Source: Candidatus Aalborgicola bjergmarkensis
GTDB taxonomy: Bacteria > Pseudomonadota > Gammaproteobacteria > Burkholderiales > Burkholderiaceae_C
Direction: 5' to 3'
DNA length: 64,000 nt
Assembly: GCA_016708725.1 (NCBI GenBank)
Contig: JADJFE010000017.1
Span: 35,920 to 99,919, forward strand
The notes under the pieces were generated by a model, which saw only the letters and a program-made list of their open reading frames with translations, searched no databases and was not told the DNA's origin. Each line of letters opens with the position of its first letter. Within the stretch, counting starts at the first letter, position 1. Shown piece by piece: positions 7,465 to 15,363 of the stretch. Both the position numbers and the translations under genes were made by a program.

Positions 7465-8849
7465 ATCACTTTCTTGTTTGCCAGCGCCACATACTCAGCC
7501 AGTCGCTGCCCCAACGCATTAAACGCCTTGACCTGCTCACCCTCACGACGGTCGCGGATGTAAATGCGCGTGACGCGGCTTTGAATCATGTGGTTTAGGC
7601 ATTCGTCGATCACGTCGCTGCTGATGCCCAGGCTGGCCATGGTGGTTGCGGCGGTGCGGCGCAGGTCGTGTGCGGTCCATTTGCCGCCCGGCAGGCTCAG
7701 TGATTCAGTAGCGGCGGTGCGGTTGCTTAGGCGCTTCTCGGGTGGGCGCTGGCGGTCAGAGAGCTGCTTGCCGAACGTCTTGATGTCCAGCGCGTTGCTG
7801 CCTTTGGTGTTCGGGAAAACCCAGGGGCAAGGTAGGCCAGCGTGCGTCAGGACACGCATGCTCGCTAGGTTCTGAATCTGTTGCACGGCAAAGTCACTCA
7901 GGTGGACGGTGTGCGGGCGCTGGTTCTTGGTGTCGGGCAGGTGCCAGGTGCGCTTTTCTAGGTCAATGTGCTGCCATTGCGCGTTCATCAGTTCACCCAC
8001 CCGGCAGCCGGTGGCCAGGGTCAGCCAGACGGCGCAAACGCTGCGCAGGCCCATATTGGCCTTTGGGAGTTGGCGGGCCAGTGCCACCACCTCGTCGGCG
8101 GTCAAGACCCGTTCACGTTCCGTTTCAGCACCACCGGCCTGGCGCTTGGTGATAGTGTCCAGCGGGTTACGGTCCACGATCTCACGCGCCAACGCGAAAT
8201 GGAACATTTGCTTCAAGTCGGTAAGCAGCACGTTGCAGGTACGCAGCTTGCCCTCGGCCTTCACGGCATCCAGAATGGCCAGCAAGTCCGCTTTGCGCAC
8301 ATCGACGGCGGCGACTTCACCCAAGACCGGGAATATGCGCCGCTCAAACTGGTCGCGGCTGTACTGGCCACCGTCTTTGCGCCCGCTGCGTTTGCCATTG
8401 GCCAGCACGTTGGGGGTCAGCTCGGTGGCGGCCCAGCGGTCGAACAGCTGCTTGATGGTCAGGCGGCGTTGCTGCTCCAGTTCGCTTTGCTTTGCTGCCA
8501 ACTCCGCCTGTTTACGTGCAGCCTCGTCGTTCTGGAGTCTGTCGGCCTCGGCTTGTTCGAAATGGCTGCGAAGGTCTTTGATGCCCGACTGGTACAGCTT
8601 AGACCACTGGTCTGCCTTGGCCCGCGCATCGGAAAGTTTGAATCCGGCGCGGCCCTTGGGATCATAGATGCCGACCGGGAGTGTGTCGCGGCTGCCGTCG
8701 CTAGTGGTGTAGCGGAAGTAGAAGGCGCGTTCACCGCGAGGGGTGATGCGCCCCAGGAAGCGGCCTGCGCCGCGTGGGCCATCCTCGGTGATCCAGATGT
8801 CGGCAGCGGTGGCTGCGGCCTGCATTTGCTTGTCGGTAATTACACTCAT
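7461..8849 (-). CDS. int: tyrosine integrase A (P4/DUF4102 type)
   Basis: This 462-residue site-specific recombinase has the full tyrosine-recombinase set: Arg283 in TGCRVGEL, Lys308 in DTKNQRPH, His394 and Arg397 in AHDLRRTA, His420 in CLNHMI, and the nucleophile Tyr430 in RIYIRDRR. The N-terminal ~90 residues match the arm-binding domain of P4-like integrases, followed by a charged coiled coil (residues 95-130). The start faces the tRNA-Pro attachment core 185 bp away. It should integrate and excise the left-hand element. The gene downstream overlaps by four bases. Confidence 0.93.
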   Translation of the reverse strand: MSVITDKQMQAAATAADIWITEDGPRGAGRFLGRITPRGERAFYFRYTTSDGSRDTLPVGIYDPKGRAGFKLSDARAKADQWSKLYQSGIKDLRSHFEQAEADRLQNDEAARKQAELAAKQSELEQQRRLTIKQLFDRWAATELTPNVLANGKRSGRKDGGQYSRDQFERRIFPVLGEVAAVDVRKADLLAILDAVKAEGKLRTCNVLLTDLKQMFHFALAREIVDRNPLDTITKRQAGGAETERERVLTADEVVALARQLPKANMGLRSVCAVWLTLATGCRVGELMNAQWQHIDLEKRTWHLPDTKNQRPHTVHLSDFAVQQIQNLASMRVLTHAGLPCPWVFPNTKGSNALDIKTFGKQLSDRQRPPEKRLSNRTAATESLSLPGGKWTAHDLRRTAATTMASLGISSDVIDECLNHMIQSRVTRIYIRDRREGEQVKAFNALGQRLAEYVALANKKVM

Positions 8850-9033
8850 CAGCTACCCCTTGTATGATGTGAAAACCCGATTTCTGGTTGCCGTTCGGTT
8901 GCCGTTTCTCGGTGGCTTTCATTGTATCGTGTTGGACACTGTTGGAAGTGCGATGCATGTAACGCATTGATTAATAACGATTTATTTAGACTTTTAGATG
9001 CCTCAGGATCGCATAAAACACTAAAACGATTGA

Positions 9034-9078
9034 ATGGGGTGCAAGGGGTCGAAGGTTCGAATCCTTTCACACCGACCA
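9034..9078 (+). other. tRNA-Pro(GGG) 3' fragment, attachment-site core
   Basis: The segment reads as the 3' 45 nt of tRNA-Pro(GGG): GGG anticodon loop, GGTTCGAATCC T-arm, acceptor strand CACACCG, then ACCA. The 5' half (D-arm and acceptor 5' strand) does not precede it. It is therefore not a functional tRNA but the core copied when an element integrates into a tRNA gene. Divergent integrases lie 185 bp to the left and 192 bp to the right. This fits two elements in tandem at one site. Confidence 0.75.
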
Positions 9079-9089
9079 CGAGACAGTCT

Positions 9090-9125
9090 AAAGGCCGCTA
9101 GGAACATACACCTAGCGGCCTTTTT
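9090..9125 (+). terminator. intrinsic terminator after the tRNA-Pro fragment
   Basis: A 13-bp stem (9090-9102 with 9111-9123, containing GGCCGCTAGG) closes an 8-nt loop and is followed by five T. It probably came along as the natural terminator of the tRNA gene and now insulates integrase B from upstream transcription. Confidence 0.8.
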
Positions 9126-9190
9126 CATTGGTAAATCAGCATTCTCCCGTACATTAGCCGCTAAAGAAAGCTATTGACTGCCAGGACGAA

Positions 9191-9256
9191 ACCGGGGAAC
9201 ATATCGGGGAACAAAACACCGGGGAACGGGATTTTTAGCAATTGTTCCCCGTTCTC
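9191..9256 (+). repeat. GGGGAAC direct repeats upstream of integrase B (candidate arm sites)
   Basis: GGGGAAC occurs three times at about 13-16 bp spacing (from 9194), and a fourth copy is inverted at about 9244 (GTTCCCC). They lie between the attachment core and the integrase start. Similar pairs recur near 19055-19080 and 49696-49713. Arm-type binding sites for the integrase or its excisionase are the simplest explanation, by analogy with other P4-type integrases. Confidence 0.5.
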
Positions 9257-9270
9257 ATAGGAGAAACCCC

Positions 9271-10509
9271 ATGCTGACCGATGCCCAATGCCGAAATGCC
9301 ACGTGTTCCCCGGACAAGAAGCGTGCACGCTTTTTTGATGCGGCGGGCCTGTACCTGGAGGTATCCCCGGCTGGTTCAAAGCGCTGGTTCTGGAAAACCT
9401 ACGCTGACGGCAAAGAAGGCCGCATGGCTTTTGGCAGCTATCCAGACGTGACCCTGACGGCAGCAAGGAAAGCACGGGATGCTGCAAAGCTGCAAAAGGC
9501 CGACGGCATCAACCCAGTGCAGGCCCGCAAGGTTGAAAAGCTGCGATCAACCACACCAGATGCTGACACATTCAAAGTCACGGCGCTGGAGTGGTATGCA
9601 CTCAAGCGGGATAGCTGGAGCAATCACTACGCCATCCGGGAAAAGCGCAACCTGGAGAAAGACCTGTTCCCCTTTCTTGGTGCGCGGCGTATCGGCGACA
9701 TTGAAGCAATCGAGTTGCTGGCAACGGTGCGCAGGGTAGAGGAGCGCGGCGCGTTGGATGTTGCCCATAGGGTATTGACCACGGCGGGGCAAGTCTGGCG
9801 CTATGCAGTGGCGACAGGCAGGTGCCAGCGGGACGTGAGCGCGGATATTCGCGGCGCATTGAAGCCACACCACGGCAAACACTTTACAGCCATTACCGAC
9901 CCGGTAAAGCTGGGCGAACTGATTCGGGCGATTCGTGGCTATCAAGGCGGGCCGATAGTACGGGCGGCGCTGCAACTGGCACCGATCTTGTTCCAGCGAC
10001 CTGGTGAACTGCGGGCGGCGGAATGGGCTGAGTTTGATCTTGACGCGGCAATGTGGACTATTCCAGCGGTACGCATGAAGCGCAGTGTGGACGGCAAACG
10101 CAACGGCGACCCACATCAAGTTCCACTACCCACGCAGGCCGTGGAAATACTGCGCAAGCTGCACCCAATCACAGGGCACAGTGCATTGTGCTTTTACGGT
10201 GAGCGCAGTCACGACCGACCAATCAGCGACAACACCTTACGGGCGGCGCTAGGTACGCTGGGCTATGGGCCGGATGTGCAAAGTGTTCACGGTTTCAGGG
10301 CGACGGCACGCACGCTATTGGCCGAGGAACTAGGCATTGATCCGCTGGTGATCGAGGCGCAATTGGCCCATGCGGTAAAGGATGCCAACGGGCGGGCCTA
10401 CAACCGCACGCAGTACATAAAACACCGTGCGACCATGATGCAGCAATGGGCCGACTACCTGGACAAGCTGGCAGCGGGCGGCGATGTGATCAAGTTCAAG
10501 GTGGCATAA
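9271..10509 (+). CDS. int: tyrosine integrase B (P4 type)
   Basis: The 412-residue integrase has an N-terminal DUF4102 domain (LTDAQCRNA through GSYPDVTLTAAR, residues 2-66), a core-binding SAM-like domain and a catalytic domain. The catalytic residues are Arg243 (FQRPGELR), Lys270, His340/Arg343 (VHGFRATA), His367 (LAHAV) and Tyr377 (AYNRTQY). AGGAG precedes the ATG. It is only distantly similar to integrase A, so the two elements did not arise by duplication. It reads away from the tRNA-Pro core, the common orientation for elements in tRNA genes, and would serve the element to its right. Confidence 0.94.
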   Translation: MLTDAQCRNATCSPDKKRARFFDAAGLYLEVSPAGSKRWFWKTYADGKEGRMAFGSYPDVTLTAARKARDAAKLQKADGINPVQARKVEKLRSTTPDADTFKVTALEWYALKRDSWSNHYAIREKRNLEKDLFPFLGARRIGDIEAIELLATVRRVEERGALDVAHRVLTTAGQVWRYAVATGRCQRDVSADIRGALKPHHGKHFTAITDPVKLGELIRAIRGYQGGPIVRAALQLAPILFQRPGELRAAEWAEFDLDAAMWTIPAVRMKRSVDGKRNGDPHQVPLPTQAVEILRKLHPITGHSALCFYGERSHDRPISDNTLRAALGTLGYGPDVQSVHGFRATARTLLAEELGIDPLVIEAQLAHAVKDANGRAYNRTQYIKHRATMMQQWADYLDKLAAGGDVIKFKVA

Positions 10510-10632
10510 CCAACGCAAGTACGACAAGGGACAGGTTGCGCCAGTTGTGTACAATCCGCGCACCGGATAAATTGGGCAGTCGCCCAGAAGAAGAGTAGCG
10601 GGCATGTACGATGCTTTGCCACGCCTATACAC

Positions 10633-10658
10633 AAACCACCCTTTGAGGTGGTTTTTTT
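10633..10658 (+). terminator. intrinsic terminator 1 after integrase B
   Basis: The stem AAACCACC / GGTGGTTT closes a 6-nt loop, and the T-run reaches 10658. It ends the integrase transcript. Confidence 0.8.
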
Positions 10659-10720
10659 ACGTCCATACTTTCCTGGAGGTAATTCCTACCTAAGAACCAC
10701 GTCAACTTAACCTACCACTG

Positions 10721-10744
10721 AACCGCCCACCGAGGCGGTTTTTT
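10721..10744 (+). terminator. intrinsic terminator 2
   Basis: The stem AACCGCC / GGCGGTT closes a 6-nt loop and is followed by a T-run. It is the second of three successive terminators separating integrase from the alpA operon. Confidence 0.75.
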
Positions 10745-10751
10745 CATTTGT

Positions 10752-10788
10752 GGCTCGCCAAGGCAAAGGTCTGGCGGGCCTTTTTTTT
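10752..10788 (+). terminator. intrinsic terminator 3
   Basis: The 9-bp stem GGCTCGCCA / TGGCGGGCC (one G-U pair) closes an 11-nt loop and is followed by eight T. It ends 12 bp before alpA, so any alpA promoter must overlap or follow it, or alpA depends on read-through. Confidence 0.8.
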
Positions 10789-10799
10789 GAACAAGCAAT

Positions 10800-11060
10800 A
10801 TGCAAATGTTGAGAATGCCAGCCGTCAAGGCTACAACGGGGCACAAGTCCCACGCATCAATTTACACAGCCGTCAATGAGGGATTGTTCACGCAACCCGT
10901 ACAAATCGGACAGCGGGCGGTAGGCTGGCCCAGTACCGAGGTGCTGGCCATCTGCACAGCGCGAGTTGCTGGTGCGACTACCGATCAACTCAGGACGTTG
11001 GTGAACCAGCTACACGAGAAGCGCAAAGCTGACTTTGCGGCACTGGGGTTGAACCAATGA
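10800..11060 (+). CDS. AlpA-family regulator of element B
   Basis: The 86-residue protein starts MQMLRMPAVKATTGHKSHASIYTAV and continues FTQPVQIGQRAVGWPSTEV, the conserved AlpA DNA-binding domain. It adds a C-terminal helix of about 30 residues (LVNQLHEKRKADFAAL). No Shine-Dalgarno sequence is seen, and the ATG lies 12 bp after a terminator T-run. The stop overlaps the next start (ATGA). It probably controls excision and the replication operon of element B, as AlpA does in P4-like elements. Confidence 0.85.
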   Translation: MQMLRMPAVKATTGHKSHASIYTAVNEGLFTQPVQIGQRAVGWPSTEVLAICTARVAGATTDQLRTLVNQLHEKRKADFAALGLNQ

Positions 11061-11335
11061 CACACACCGAAGAAGTAGAGCACATGGCCATGGCCGACAA
11101 GCTGCACACACTGAAACGCACAGCCACCAAATGCGGCCACAAGCTGCATACAGCCAGTAAAGGCTTCTTGTTGCGCACGGCCACCACAACGTTTCACATG
11201 ATGGACGTGGAGGCCGTCGAAAGAGTCCTGACCAGGCTGAAACGCAAACCGAATCCCACTACCAAAACAATAGCCGCAAGCGCACAGGCAATAAGCCTTG
11301 CAAGCGTTTTCAATATCAAAGGAAACAATCAATGA
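11057..11335 (+). CDS. hypothetical basic protein
   Basis: I do not recognise this 92-residue, Lys/Thr-rich, basic protein. The first half is rich in His and Lys (LHTLKRTATKCGHKLHTASKG), followed by an amphipathic helix (VEAVERVLTRLKRK). It overlaps alpA upstream and the next reading frame downstream by four bases each. It therefore belongs to the alpA operon and could bind nucleic acid, which is inference from charge only. Confidence 0.55.
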   Translation: MTHTEEVEHMAMADKLHTLKRTATKCGHKLHTASKGFLLRTATTTFHMMDVEAVERVLTRLKRKPNPTTKTIAASAQAISLASVFNIKGNNQ

Positions 11336-11348
11336 CCACCAACGCAAA

Positions 11349-11626
11349 CGGGGTAGTCGCCATCAACGACTACCCCGCCAAAAACACTCTCAATCACGCC
11401 GACGATTTTAGCTCAGTATCAACTGGCGCTACAAGTCAGATAGCGCATGCCGCACGCACCACATGCCATACAGCAGGTTTTCGTGACAATCACGAAATCA
11501 ACACGGGTACCCGGAATTTGGGTACCCCTACGGGGCCGGGCCAGCAGCACGGTGATATAGTTGCGCCAGGTGCTACTAACACCATAGATACAGCGGTTGC
11601 AACCTTCGCCGAAAAGAAGGTTTTTT
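11349..11626 (+). promoter_or_regulatory. hairpin-rich leader with internal intrinsic terminator
   Basis: This stretch holds a perfect 11-bp hairpin (11349-11359 / 11367-11377), an 8-bp hairpin (TTTCGTGA / TCACGAAA, 11479-11497) and two copies of GGGTACCC (11505-11512 and 11519-11526). It ends with an intrinsic terminator AACCTTC / GAAGGTT plus six T (11601-11626). A reading frame from 11332 runs through all of it, but its product looks non-protein-like (low complexity, no motif). I read it as an untranslated leader that can stop transcription before the replication genes. Confidence 0.55.
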
Positions 11627-11775
11627 CACGTCCCGAATTTTTACCGAGTTTGGGGCTGGGAGTGGTGGAACCGCAAGGCCACCAGCATGGCTGTATCCAT
11701 GTTAGTAGCCCCAGTCCCACTCTCTGCCCTACTAAGTCAGTGAGTGGTTGTCAGTCTCGTACAGGAGCAAACCAA

Positions 11776-12306
11776 ATGGCAACAGCCAACACCACCCCCA
11801 CGCCCACATCGGGCAACACCCCAGACCATCTCGCGCTTTCTTTTGTCAAAGTCGAAAGCAAAGGGCCGCGCAACCAAAAAATTACGCACTGGTTCGCTGT
11901 ACCCCCCGAGAGCTACGTCACCGGCAACGCAACCGGCTACCGTGTAGCTGGCGAGTTCATGGCTTGGCTAAAAAATCAGCCCAGCAACTACATCACCGGG
12001 CTATGCGTCCGTGATGTGATGGCGGCGGCATTCAAGGCATTGGAAGAACCGTTCGCTCACGGAAAGCCTGATCGGCGTGGCGCGGCTGTATCTTTTTTGG
12101 ATGCCATGGCCGACTTTCTGATGTTCGCGGCAAGTCACAGCAACCATGCCGTTTACCTGCCCGCCAGGGCGCAACGCTCAGAAGATTGGGCACGTGAGTC
12201 GGCGGAAATTGAACGTGAACGCAATCGTCAAATTGGAAAACGATTGGCAGTGGCCAGGGCAGCGAAACGCGAGGCGCGGATGGCTGAAAGCGAGGTGTTG
12301 CAATGA
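11776..12306 (+). CDS. hypothetical element-B protein
   Basis: The 176-residue protein is read from an ATG with GGAG nine bases upstream. The frame is open back to 11332, but that extension crosses an intrinsic terminator. After a Thr/Pro-rich N-terminus (~25 residues) comes a folded domain: HLALSFVKVESKG...HWFAVPPE, FMAWLKNQP and RDVMAAAFKALEEPF. A basic helical tail (RNRQIGKRLAVARAAKREAR) follows. I do not recognise the family. It precedes the DUF3102 gene with a four-base overlap in the replication operon of element B. Confidence 0.6.
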   Translation: MATANTTPTPTSGNTPDHLALSFVKVESKGPRNQKITHWFAVPPESYVTGNATGYRVAGEFMAWLKNQPSNYITGLCVRDVMAAAFKALEEPFAHGKPDRRGAAVSFLDAMADFLMFAASHSNHAVYLPARAQRSEDWARESAEIERERNRQIGKRLAVARAAKREARMAESEVLQ

Positions 12307-12698
12307 ACACCAATCAAATCACCGTCGATCTTGCGAAGCAGATCAACGCACTACACACTCAGGCCAAAATCCATGCAACCAATGCAGTGAGGTTAGCGAC
12401 CAAAGCCGGGGAGCTACTGCTGAAGGTCAAGAGCGAGTTGCCTCATGGTCAATTCACGACATGGCTGGCAGAAAATTGCTCAGTATCAGAGCGGCAGGCA
12501 CAGCGCTACATGGCCGGAGCTCAGGGCAAGGCCAGATTGCAAGTTCCCGTTGTCAAAACGGACATGATGTCCGATTTGCCGGATGCGACCAAAACGGACA
12601 CCGTGACCGTTTTTCCTGTAGCCACTGAGTCAACACTTCCGCAGTTGACCTCTGAAATTACCATCAACGAGAGTGAGGCCAAAGCAAAACCGACATGA
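12303..12698 (+). CDS. DUF3102-like protein
   Basis: The 131-residue protein has AVRLATKAGELLLKVKSELPHGQFTTWLAENCSVSERQAQRYM (about residues 29-71), the typical DUF3102 pattern. It consists of two helices and a helix-turn-helix resembling part of ParB-type proteins and is common in phages and plasmids. The remaining ~60 residues are a Thr/Val-rich tail. The sequence TDMMSDL / TDTVTV in the tail echoes the ParB-like relic at 18.5 kb, hinting at shared origin. It overlaps both neighbours by about four bases. The role is probably DNA binding in maintenance or regulation, but unproven. Confidence 0.65.
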   Translation: MNTNQITVDLAKQINALHTQAKIHATNAVRLATKAGELLLKVKSELPHGQFTTWLAENCSVSERQAQRYMAGAQGKARLQVPVVKTDMMSDLPDATKTDTVTVFPVATESTLPQLTSEITINESEAKAKPT

Positions 12699-13093
12699 TG
12701 TCGGTTTTAAGCATAGTCGATGCACCCTGTACAGTGATCGAAAACGACCACCAAAGCGCGGCAGCACCATATACAGCACCCGCACCACAGCTACACAAAA
12801 ACATTGAATTGGCACGGGAGTTCGTACTCAATCATATTGAGTGCATAAATGTCGAAAGCGGGAACGAGCACCTTTATTCATTTTTGGATGATGGCGAGCT
12901 CGAAGCTAACCCACTTCCAGGCGCTACGCTTGCCGAAATAGCCGCAAATCTTAGCGAGTTATTGCGCATGGCTTCCCTTCCTGCCCCAGTTGTGAGCGCC
13001 CACAAAGGAAATATAAGAGCCACATATCAGCGCAAAGGATTTGTGATGGTTGCACGTGTCTGCTTGGCTTTGCTTGGCGAGGTGGCACCATGA
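12695..13093 (+). CDS. hypothetical protein in replication operon
   Basis: The 132-residue protein is unrecognised. The N-terminal 35 residues are disordered-looking (AAAPYTAPAPQ), followed by a helical domain with an acidic patch (YSFLDDGELEANPLPGATLAEIAANLSELLRM) and a C-terminal YQRKGFVMVARVCLALLG helix. Starts ATGATG overlap the preceding stop, and its stop overlaps the next ATG (ATGA). This places it firmly in the operon between the DUF3102 and CHC2 genes. Confidence 0.55.
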   Translation: MMSVLSIVDAPCTVIENDHQSAAAPYTAPAPQLHKNIELAREFVLNHIECINVESGNEHLYSFLDDGELEANPLPGATLAEIAANLSELLRMASLPAPVVSAHKGNIRATYQRKGFVMVARVCLALLGEVAP

Positions 13094-13563
13094 GTTACGA
13101 CCACACCCTTAAACCAGACCCGCTGGAGTTCTACCAAGACACCGAGGGCTTGGTGCTCCAGCCAGGAAAAAAGCCATGGAGTCAAACAAGTTGCCGCTTC
13201 TGCAACAGCAAGGACAACCTTGCCATCAACGTTGACGATGGAGGCTTTCATTGCTGGGGATGCTTTGTCAACGGCGGCGACGTTATCGACTACTACCGCC
13301 AAGCGCACGATGCCAGTTTCGAGGAAGCGTGTCGCGCTCTTGGATGCTGGGTTGAAAGCGGACCAAAACGCAATGCTAAGCGAGCAAAGCCAGTTGTAAA
13401 CGCATTGCAGGCGCTTCATATCCTGCATTCTGAGTTGATGATTGGGTACATCGTTGTTTGCGACCTTCGTGCTGGGAAACAGCCGCCTGATTGCGACGTT
13501 GACCGTTTAGCTGTAGTGGTTAGCCGTGTAGGTGCGGTACTGGAGGCTTACCATGCCCAGTAG
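13090..13563 (+). CDS. CHC2-type zinc-finger (primase-like) protein
   Basis: The 157-residue protein carries a DnaG-like zinc ribbon: Cys35 and Cys38 in SCRFCNS, Cys55 and Cys58 in FHCWGCFVNGGDVIDYY. The continuation, with NGGDVIDYYRQAHDASFEEACRAL, is diagnostic for the CHC2 domain. No TOPRIM catalytic domain follows, so it is the DNA-recognition part of a split primase or an accessory factor. The next gene encodes the RepA-like ATPase and starts inside its 3' end (11-bp overlap). It probably acts in priming element replication. Confidence 0.8.
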   Translation: MSYDHTLKPDPLEFYQDTEGLVLQPGKKPWSQTSCRFCNSKDNLAINVDDGGFHCWGCFVNGGDVIDYYRQAHDASFEEACRALGCWVESGPKRNAKRAKPVVNALQALHILHSELMIGYIVVCDLRAGKQPPDCDVDRLAVVVSRVGAVLEAYHAQ

Positions 13564-14908
13564 TAACAAAGACAATTACAAGGCGTTTGCCTCAAAGCTA
13601 GACGAGGCGATCAAGGCACGCAATTCTCAGGGCGCAACCTACACCAACGAGCCGCCCCCGCACTTTGCCGACATTCCGCTGATTGGCGGGTCCACGGCAG
13701 CTCAAATCAACGAGAAGGCCGTGATATTGACGTGCGGGGCCAGTCTGACACCTGAGCCGGTGCAATGGCTTTGGACACACTGGTTAGCTCTTGGGAAGTT
13801 TCACTTACTGGCAGGAGCGCCAGGCCAAGGGAAAACGACGATTGCAATGGCGATGGCGGCGACCATCACTATCGGGGGCCGCTGGCCTGATGGCTCCCGC
13901 TGCGACGCTGGCAACGTGCTTATCTGGTCCGGCGAGGACGACTACAAGGATACGCTACTCCCGCGCTTAATCGGCGCAGGAGCTAACCGTAACCGTGTGT
14001 TTTTCGTTGACGGCACACGCATAGGCAATGAAGTAAGGCCATTTGATCCTGCCAATGACACTCGCACGCTGCTGGAGGCCATCAAGGCGATTGGCGGCGC
14101 GCGACTGATCGTGATCGACCCGGTATCGACAGCCATACAGGGCGACTCGCACAAAAACAGCGAGGTACGACGCGGATTACAGCCGCTGGTGGACTTAGCC
14201 GAAACCGTGGGCGCTGCTGTACTGGGTATCACCCACTTGTCGAAAGCAGGCCAGGGAATAGACCCAGCACAGCGTGTAATTGGCAGCATTGCATTCACCG
14301 CTGTGGCGCGTGTCGTGATGCTTGCGGCACGTGTCAAAGGCGCGGACGGCGACGACGATAAACGCATCCTTGCGCGTGGCAAGTCAAACATCGGGCCGGA
14401 TAGCGGAGGGTTTGAGTACCACCTAGCCCAAGTCGAAGCCCTCCCTGGAATAGAAGCCAGCCGTGTCGAATGGGGAAATGCAGTTGAAGGTACGGCGCGG
14501 GAATTGTTGACAGATCCGTGTGCAGACTCTGATGGCGGCGACGAAGATCATGATGATGTGGTGGAAATGCTCAAGGCCGAATTGACCGCAGATTGCTGGA
14601 CTGATTCGGCGCTGGCAAGCAAGGCGCTGTTTGCCGCCGGATTCACCAAAAAGCAGATTTGGAAGGGTACAAAAAAACTAGGCGTGAAGCGCCACAAATC
14701 TGGCTTTGGGAAGGATTTTAAGGTTCACTGGAGACTGCCAGGCGGCGCTGGAAACGATGCCTACACAGATTCCTTTGCCACTGATTCCCCCAGTGATTCC
14801 ACAGATTCCCCTTTTCAAAAGAAGGAATCACTGGAATCTGTGGGAATTTGTGGGCAAGTGGAATCACTGGCAGCGACACACGAAGGCGATTCTGGCGAAT
14901 GCTGGTAA
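13553..14908 (+). CDS. RepA-like AAA (KaiC/DnaB-type) replicative ATPase
   Basis: This 451-residue protein starts at the ATG with GGAGG six bases upstream; an ATG 21 bases earlier lacks a site. It carries Walker A GAPGQGKT (residues 88-95), a GEDD motif (127-130), Walker B LIVIDPVST (Asp189) and a GITHLSKAGQG sensor segment, as in RSF1010 RepA and AAA_25 phage helicases. The C-terminal ~130 residues contain an acidic linker (DSDGGDEDHDD) and a winged-helix-like domain, ending in a Ser/Asp-rich tail. It would be the element's hexameric helicase or loader, alongside the zinc-finger protein and SSB. Confidence 0.85.
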   Translation: MPSSNKDNYKAFASKLDEAIKARNSQGATYTNEPPPHFADIPLIGGSTAAQINEKAVILTCGASLTPEPVQWLWTHWLALGKFHLLAGAPGQGKTTIAMAMAATITIGGRWPDGSRCDAGNVLIWSGEDDYKDTLLPRLIGAGANRNRVFFVDGTRIGNEVRPFDPANDTRTLLEAIKAIGGARLIVIDPVSTAIQGDSHKNSEVRRGLQPLVDLAETVGAAVLGITHLSKAGQGIDPAQRVIGSIAFTAVARVVMLAARVKGADGDDDKRILARGKSNIGPDSGGFEYHLAQVEALPGIEASRVEWGNAVEGTARELLTDPCADSDGGDEDHDDVVEMLKAELTADCWTDSALASKALFAAGFTKKQIWKGTKKLGVKRHKSGFGKDFKVHWRLPGGAGNDAYTDSFATDSPSDSTDSPFQKKESLESVGICGQVESLAATHEGDSGECW

Positions 14909-14919
14909 GGAGCGAAATC

Positions 14920-15363
14920 ATGATCGAAACTCTCATCACCGGCAAACTCTACGGCGCACCCAAGCATGGCACCACTAAAAATGGTGGCAGCTACGCAAAC
15001 GCCAAAATCAAGGTGCCTACTGGCGATGGCGAAATGCTATTCGCCAGCATCATCTGTTTTTCCGATTCCGCAGTGCAGGCGCTTTGTGCGCTGACTGATG
15101 GCGATCCAGTTGCATGTGTAGGTACGCTCAAGGTGAGCACCTACGTATCCAAAACTGGCGATACCCGCGTCTCGCTGGACATTACAGCCAGCAGGGTAAT
15201 GACGCTCTACGAAGTCAAACGCAAGCGGGACAAGACCGAAGCGGGCGACCGTGGCAGCGCACCACAATATCCACGCACCCCACGCAGGCAGGCACAGCCA
15301 TCTGGCAGGCCAAACGATGAAGCGTGGCAGGCGATGGCGAATGGCGACCTGGAGGGCTTGTAA
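14920..15363 (+). CDS. ssb: single-stranded DNA-binding protein-like (OB fold)
   Basis: The 147-residue protein starts at the ATG with AAGGAG eight bases upstream. An earlier in-frame start at 14848 would lie inside repA. The fold follows short element-encoded SSBs: an initial strand ITGKLYGAPKHGTTKNGGSYANAKIKV, the motif FASIICFSDSAVQAL, CVGTLKVSTYVSKTGDTRVSLDITASRVM. A disordered, Pro/Gln-rich tail ends in GLEGL-like acidic/hydrophobic residues (DLEGL). It coats single-stranded DNA during element replication. The next gene begins directly at its stop. Confidence 0.8.
   Translation: MIETLITGKLYGAPKHGTTKNGGSYANAKIKVPTGDGEMLFASIICFSDSAVQALCALTDGDPVACVGTLKVSTYVSKTGDTRVSLDITASRVMTLYEVKRKRDKTEAGDRGSAPQYPRTPRRQAQPSGRPNDEAWQAMANGDLEGL

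Noticed and set aside
7909..8867. Long plus-strand frames of 252 and 299 codons
   Set aside because: They are antisense to integrase A, whose catalytic residues are all intact. The plus-strand products have no recognisable motif.
9034..9078. A functional tRNA-Pro gene
   Set aside because: Only the anticodon loop to CCA part is present; the D-arm and acceptor 5' strand are missing upstream, so it is an attachment-site fragment.
11332..11775. N-terminal 148-codon extension of the element-B protein
   Set aside because: It crosses a strong intrinsic terminator and several hairpins, the product looks random, and a well-placed ribosome site marks the ATG at 11776.
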